Part shown: positions 32,410-35,005 of the stretch, piece by piece
How positions within the stretch are numbered: position 1 is the stretch's first letter
How the letters are laid out: each line of letters opens with the position of its first letter
Source of the DNA: Candidatus Nomurabacteria bacterium
Lineage (GTDB): Bacteria; Patescibacteriota; Minisyncoccia; Phycocordibacterales; UBA9973
DNA: 35,005 nucleotides
Direction: 5' to 3'
Assembly: GCA_026395915.1 (NCBI GenBank)
Contig: JAPLXU010000014.1
Location: forward strand, 45,596 to 80,600
Translations under genes and position numbers: made by a program
Notes under the pieces: generated by a model
Database searches by the model: none
What the model was told of the DNA's origin: nothing
The model's input: only the letters and a program-made list of their open reading frames with translations

Positions 32410-34188
32410 ATGAATATATTTCTTGTAATAACTGGAACAGTTGTCTTTATCGCAATTCTTGTGGTAGGTTTTTTGTTTTTAAAAAATAAAAAACTGGCAA
32501 AAAATATTCTAGATAAGGAAAACGAAATCATTGGCAAAGAAAAAGAAATGAATAGCAAAATGTATGAGTTGGCTATTCTGAAAGAGTTGGGAGATAGGGT
32601 TGGTTATTCTCTCGATGTTCATCAAATCATCGATGTTATCACTGGTTCACTTCATCAATTCATAGATTACAGCGCGGTTTCCTATATGATAATTGATCCA
32701 GAAAAAATCTTATTCAAGATTCATCTGGAAAAATCAGTGCATCGGGGTTTTATTGATGACATCAGAGATCGAATGTTAAAATCGCTTTCTGCTTTGCTCG
32801 ATCGTGAATTCAAAAATACCCAAGTAGAAGAACTTATCTCAGGGGCCATTTTGATAGAAGCGGTCCAAGAACCTGTCAAATCATTTTTCAACATCCCGCT
32901 CGTCATTGCCGGCAAGGTTGTCGGAGTTTTGACTGTAGCTGACACTCGAGCTGGTCTGTATAAAGAAGAGCAGATGACTATCTTGTATAAAATTACCAAT
33001 CAAGCCTCTCAAGCAGTCACAAGATTGCAAGAAGTTGTCACTACAGAACAAGGAAAATTGAACGCCATGGTTGAGAGTATGACTGATGGTATTTTTATGA
33101 CGGATTTAGATTATCGCATTTTGGTTATTAATCCTGCGGCAAAAAAAGCTATCAAGGTCTCCGATGAAAAAGAAGTTACAATTTTTGATTTTATCGATAA
33201 TCTTGGCGGTAAATTTGATATTAGGGGTCGACTAGAAGAAAGTGTTAAGTTAAAAAAAGAATACATCTCCGAGAGGATTTTGTTAGGGGAGAGGTTTTTT
33301 CAAATTTTTGTTTCTCCAGTCAAGAATCTTTCAATTTTAGGTCAAGAGACTGTGCATGGTGGGGTGGTAATTTTTCATGATGTTACTTCTGAAGTCGAAG
33401 TGGAAACCTTGCGTAAAGATTTTACTTCTATGCTAGTTCATGAATTACGTTCACCTTTGGATGGAATAAAAAAAATCAGTGAAGTTTTGAAAAACAAAAA
33501 GATTGTGTTAGATGATAAAGGTCATGACGAGTATATTGAGCTCATTTATAAAAATTCCTCGACCATGCTCGATCTTGTTAATGATATTTTAGATGTGGCA
33601 AAAATAGAATCAGGTAAATTTTCAATTAAAAAACAAGAAGGAAATATTGTGAATGTTATTAGAGATAGAGTTGATTTTTATTCAATTTTTGCTAAAAGTT
33701 CAAGTGTTTCTTTGAAATCATCTTTTGGAGTAAATGTTCCGGAAAAAGTGATGTTTGATCAAGAGGGCATAGAACACGTTTTGAATAATTTAATATCAAA
33801 TGCAATTAAATACACAAATGAAAAAGGAGAAGTGCAAGTCGTGACATTTTTCCATCAAGGTGGAGGCAATATTGAAGAAGAGGCAAAAGTGGCGGGTTAT
33901 CCATTGGTCAATCTCTTTCCAGCTAAAGTTACAGGGGACGAAAAAAATTCTTGTTTGGTTGTTATGGTTGTTGATAATGGTATAGGTATTGAGGAAGAAA
34001 GTCTTGGTACTATTTTTAGTAAATTCAGACAGCTAGATACCAAACACGCTGTCCCAAAGAAGCAAAAAGGCACAGGCCTAGGGTTGGTTATAGCTAAAGG
34101 CATAATCGAAGAACACAATGGACATATTGGCGTAGCATCCAAAATTGGTGTTGGTAGTACTTTCTTTTTCACTCTTCCACTGGTATAA
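32410..34188 (+). CDS. Membrane-anchored sensor histidine kinase (GAF-PAS-HisKA-HATPase)
   Basis: A 592-aa kinase: one N-terminal helix (about 4-25), a short coiled coil (30-58), a GAF-like domain (60-205), a PAS-like domain (215-330; MVESMTDGIFMTDLDYRILV), HisKA with phospho-accepting His344 in MLVHELRSPLDGIKK, and a HATPase with the N box (NNLISNAIKYT, 459-469), G1 VDNGIGI (521-527) and G2 GTGLGLVIAKG (554-564). A ~30-residue insertion (about 482-512) interrupts the ATPase domain. No extracellular loop is present, so it senses something inside the cell or at the membrane. A GGAG ribosome site lies 8 nt before the ATG. The likely partner is the receiver protein downstream. Confidence 0.93.
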   Translation: MNIFLVITGTVVFIAILVVGFLFLKNKKLAKNILDKENEIIGKEKEMNSKMYELAILKELGDRVGYSLDVHQIIDVITGSLHQFIDYSAVSYMIIDPEKILFKIHLEKSVHRGFIDDIRDRMLKSLSALLDREFKNTQVEELISGAILIEAVQEPVKSFFNIPLVIAGKVVGVLTVADTRAGLYKEEQMTILYKITNQASQAVTRLQEVVTTEQGKLNAMVESMTDGIFMTDLDYRILVINPAAKKAIKVSDEKEVTIFDFIDNLGGKFDIRGRLEESVKLKKEYISERILLGERFFQIFVSPVKNLSILGQETVHGGVVIFHDVTSEVEVETLRKDFTSMLVHELRSPLDGIKKISEVLKNKKIVLDDKGHDEYIELIYKNSSTMLDLVNDILDVAKIESGKFSIKKQEGNIVNVIRDRVDFYSIFAKSSSVSLKSSFGVNVPEKVMFDQEGIEHVLNNLISNAIKYTNEKGEVQVVTFFHQGGGNIEEEAKVAGYPLVNLFPAKVTGDEKNSCLVVMVVDNGIGIEEESLGTIFSKFRQLDTKHAVPKKQKGTGLGLVIAKGIIEEHNGHIGVASKIGVGSTFFFTLPLV

Positions 34189-34229
34189 TCAAATAGTTCT
34201 TTATTAATAATTAACTGATCTTAAATGAT

Positions 34230-34610
34230 ATGAAAAAAATATTGATTATTGACGACGACGATGTTTTTGTAAAAACTCTCACAGATTCTCTTCCTAAAGA
34301 AAAATATGCGGTTGTTCGTGCGTACAATGGCGAAGAAGGCTTAGAAAAAATTGAAAAAGAAAAACCTGATCTGATGATTCTTGATTTGATTATGCCAAAA
34401 ATGGGAGGGTTGGATTTTCTGAAGGCTCTTAAAAAGAAACAAGGACCACAAAATATTCCAATTCTAATTTCTTCCCAACTTTCGAAAATGAAAGATATCA
34501 GTGAAGGTGTCGTGCTCGGTATGGGAGTGGGAGTCAAAGGATATGTCGTTAAGGCATCAGAAAGCATGGATATGATAATAAAGACGATAGATCGAACCAT
34601 AGGAGCTTAA
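34230..34610 (+). CDS. Receiver-only response regulator
   Basis: A 126-aa CheY-like receiver: acidic cluster IIDDDD near 6-11, phosphoacceptor Asp in MILDLIMPKMGG near 53, Ser of ILISSQ and Lys of GYVVKASESM. No output domain. It follows the kinase by 41 nt; an extended TGG-TATAAT (34184-34189) at the kinase stop could give it an extra promoter. Confidence 0.92.
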   Translation: MKKILIIDDDDVFVKTLTDSLPKEKYAVVRAYNGEEGLEKIEKEKPDLMILDLIMPKMGGLDFLKALKKKQGPQNIPILISSQLSKMKDISEGVVLGMGVGVKGYVVKASESMDMIIKTIDRTIGA

Positions 34611-34644
34611 TCTCGTTTTCCTTTTAATTTTTCGCTTATTTTGC

Positions 34645-34650
34645 TATAAT
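34645..34650 (+). promoter_or_regulatory. tRNA-Trp -10 box
   Basis: An extended TGC-TATAAT box, 23 nt before the mature tRNA 5' end. Confidence 0.55.
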
Positions 34651-34673
34651 CCACAAGCAACAAATGTTGCCGT

Positions 34674-34744
34674 GGGTCCATAGTTCAGAGGTAGAATAAT
34701 CGTCTCCAAAACGATTGACCTAGGTTCGATTCCTAGTGGGCCCG
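34674..34744 (+). tRNA. tRNA-Trp (anticodon CCA)
   Basis: A full cloverleaf: acceptor GGGTCCA/TGGGCCC with one T-G wobble, D stem GTTC/GAAT, anticodon stem ATCGT/ACGAT with loop CTCCAAA (anticodon CCA at 34706-34708), T arm CTAGG-TTCGATT-CCTAG, discriminator G. CCA is not encoded. Confidence 0.93.
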
Positions 34745-34778
34745 CCTTCGTCAAGCATAGCTTTAGTGATTTTAATAT

Positions 34779-34898
34779 ATGGAAAAAAATTACAAATATC
34801 TCGGTGCCATTAGTGTTTTCTTTGTCTCAGTTTTATTGATTTCGAATGTTGCTTCGTCAAAAATAGGCATAAGGTACATTTTCCGTGGCTTAAATTGA
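34779..34898 (+). pseudogene. N-terminal remnant of a YhhQ/VUT-type queuosine-precursor transporter
   Basis: A 39-codon ORF, MEKNYKYLGAISVFFVSVLL then ISNVASSKIGIRYIFRGLN and stop. The first ~28 residues match the start of the YhhQ family (NYKYL, FV.VLLISN..ASK), which should continue for about 200 more residues. Here the match ends abruptly and unrelated sequence follows, so this is probably a decayed or truncated gene. The rest of the window, to 35005, shows no supported gene. Confidence 0.5.
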
Positions 34899-35005
34899 CC
34901 ATTCCAACATTGTGGTATATGGCTAAAAGTGCTAACTTTTAACTATGAATTTAAAAAAACAACAAAATATGCAGTAAATGCGGTTCAAGTGAAGTAATTA
35001 AAAGA

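Noticed and set aside
34940-35005. A possible zinc-ribbon start (ICSKCGSSEVIKR) at the window end
   Set aside because: The frame is closed by a stop just upstream, no start codon is in frame, and the window ends.

Overview
The window is a dense, AT-rich stretch of a bacterial chromosome whose style fits the Candidate Phyla Radiation (Patescibacteria, Parcubacteria-like). The clues are unusually short enzymes (354-aa glucose-6-phosphate dehydrogenase, 301-aa 6-phosphogluconate dehydrogenase), an archaeal-type AspRS without the bacterial GAD domain, a cysteine-rich protein of a type I associate with this group, many small orphan genes and very short intergenic gaps. The lineage is an inference; no 16S rRNA is present.

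Layout. 1-8020: aspS; then on the minus strand an EamA transporter fused to riboflavin kinase, PRPP synthetase, a lone hisG and a TrpR/YerC-like regulator behind two abutting 18-bp operators; then on the plus strand the oxidative pentose phosphate genes pgl, gnd and zwf. These join logically: zwf/pgl/gnd lead to ribose 5-phosphate, Prs makes PRPP, and HisG uses PRPP. 8100-13100: an accessory zone with a GC-rich secreted-protein locus, an RRM RNA-binding protein, tRNA-Ile, a lone receiver domain, a tandem peptidoglycan-binding-repeat protein and small orphans. 13197-21583: the complete F1Fo ATP synthase operon (atpZ-B-E-F-H-A-G-D-C), interrupted between atpA and atpG by a gene of unknown function and a Bro-N antirepressor-like gene. 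21586-28862: rsmI, two minus-strand orphans, mreB, holB, a small orphan, frr, rseP and the cysteine-rich protein. 28907-31830: ddl, alr and murI, a D-amino-acid module for peptidoglycan. 31873-34610: rpmG, then a small protein, a histidine kinase and a receiver protein. The end holds tRNA-Trp and the stub of a YhhQ-like transporter gene.

Two genome-wide habits stand out. (1) Eleven genes have a -10 box (often extended, TGnTATAAT-like) ending 6-7 nt before the start codon, which predicts leaderless mRNAs and settles several start codons. (2) Palindromic elements are scattered both between genes and inside genes, where they leave the reading frame open: one 37-nt element occurs in atpB and holB and, split by a second palindrome, in atpC, always in the same frame (peptide PARNASHSDAGG); other palindromes sit in atpZ, atpH, holB, alr and the regulator's 3' end. 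A related class has a GC-rich core between long AT-rich inverted arms whose sequence differs at each site. One such core is shared by two sites and differs only by a compensatory base pair. These palindromes and the transporter-kinase fusion are the best candidates for something undescribed.
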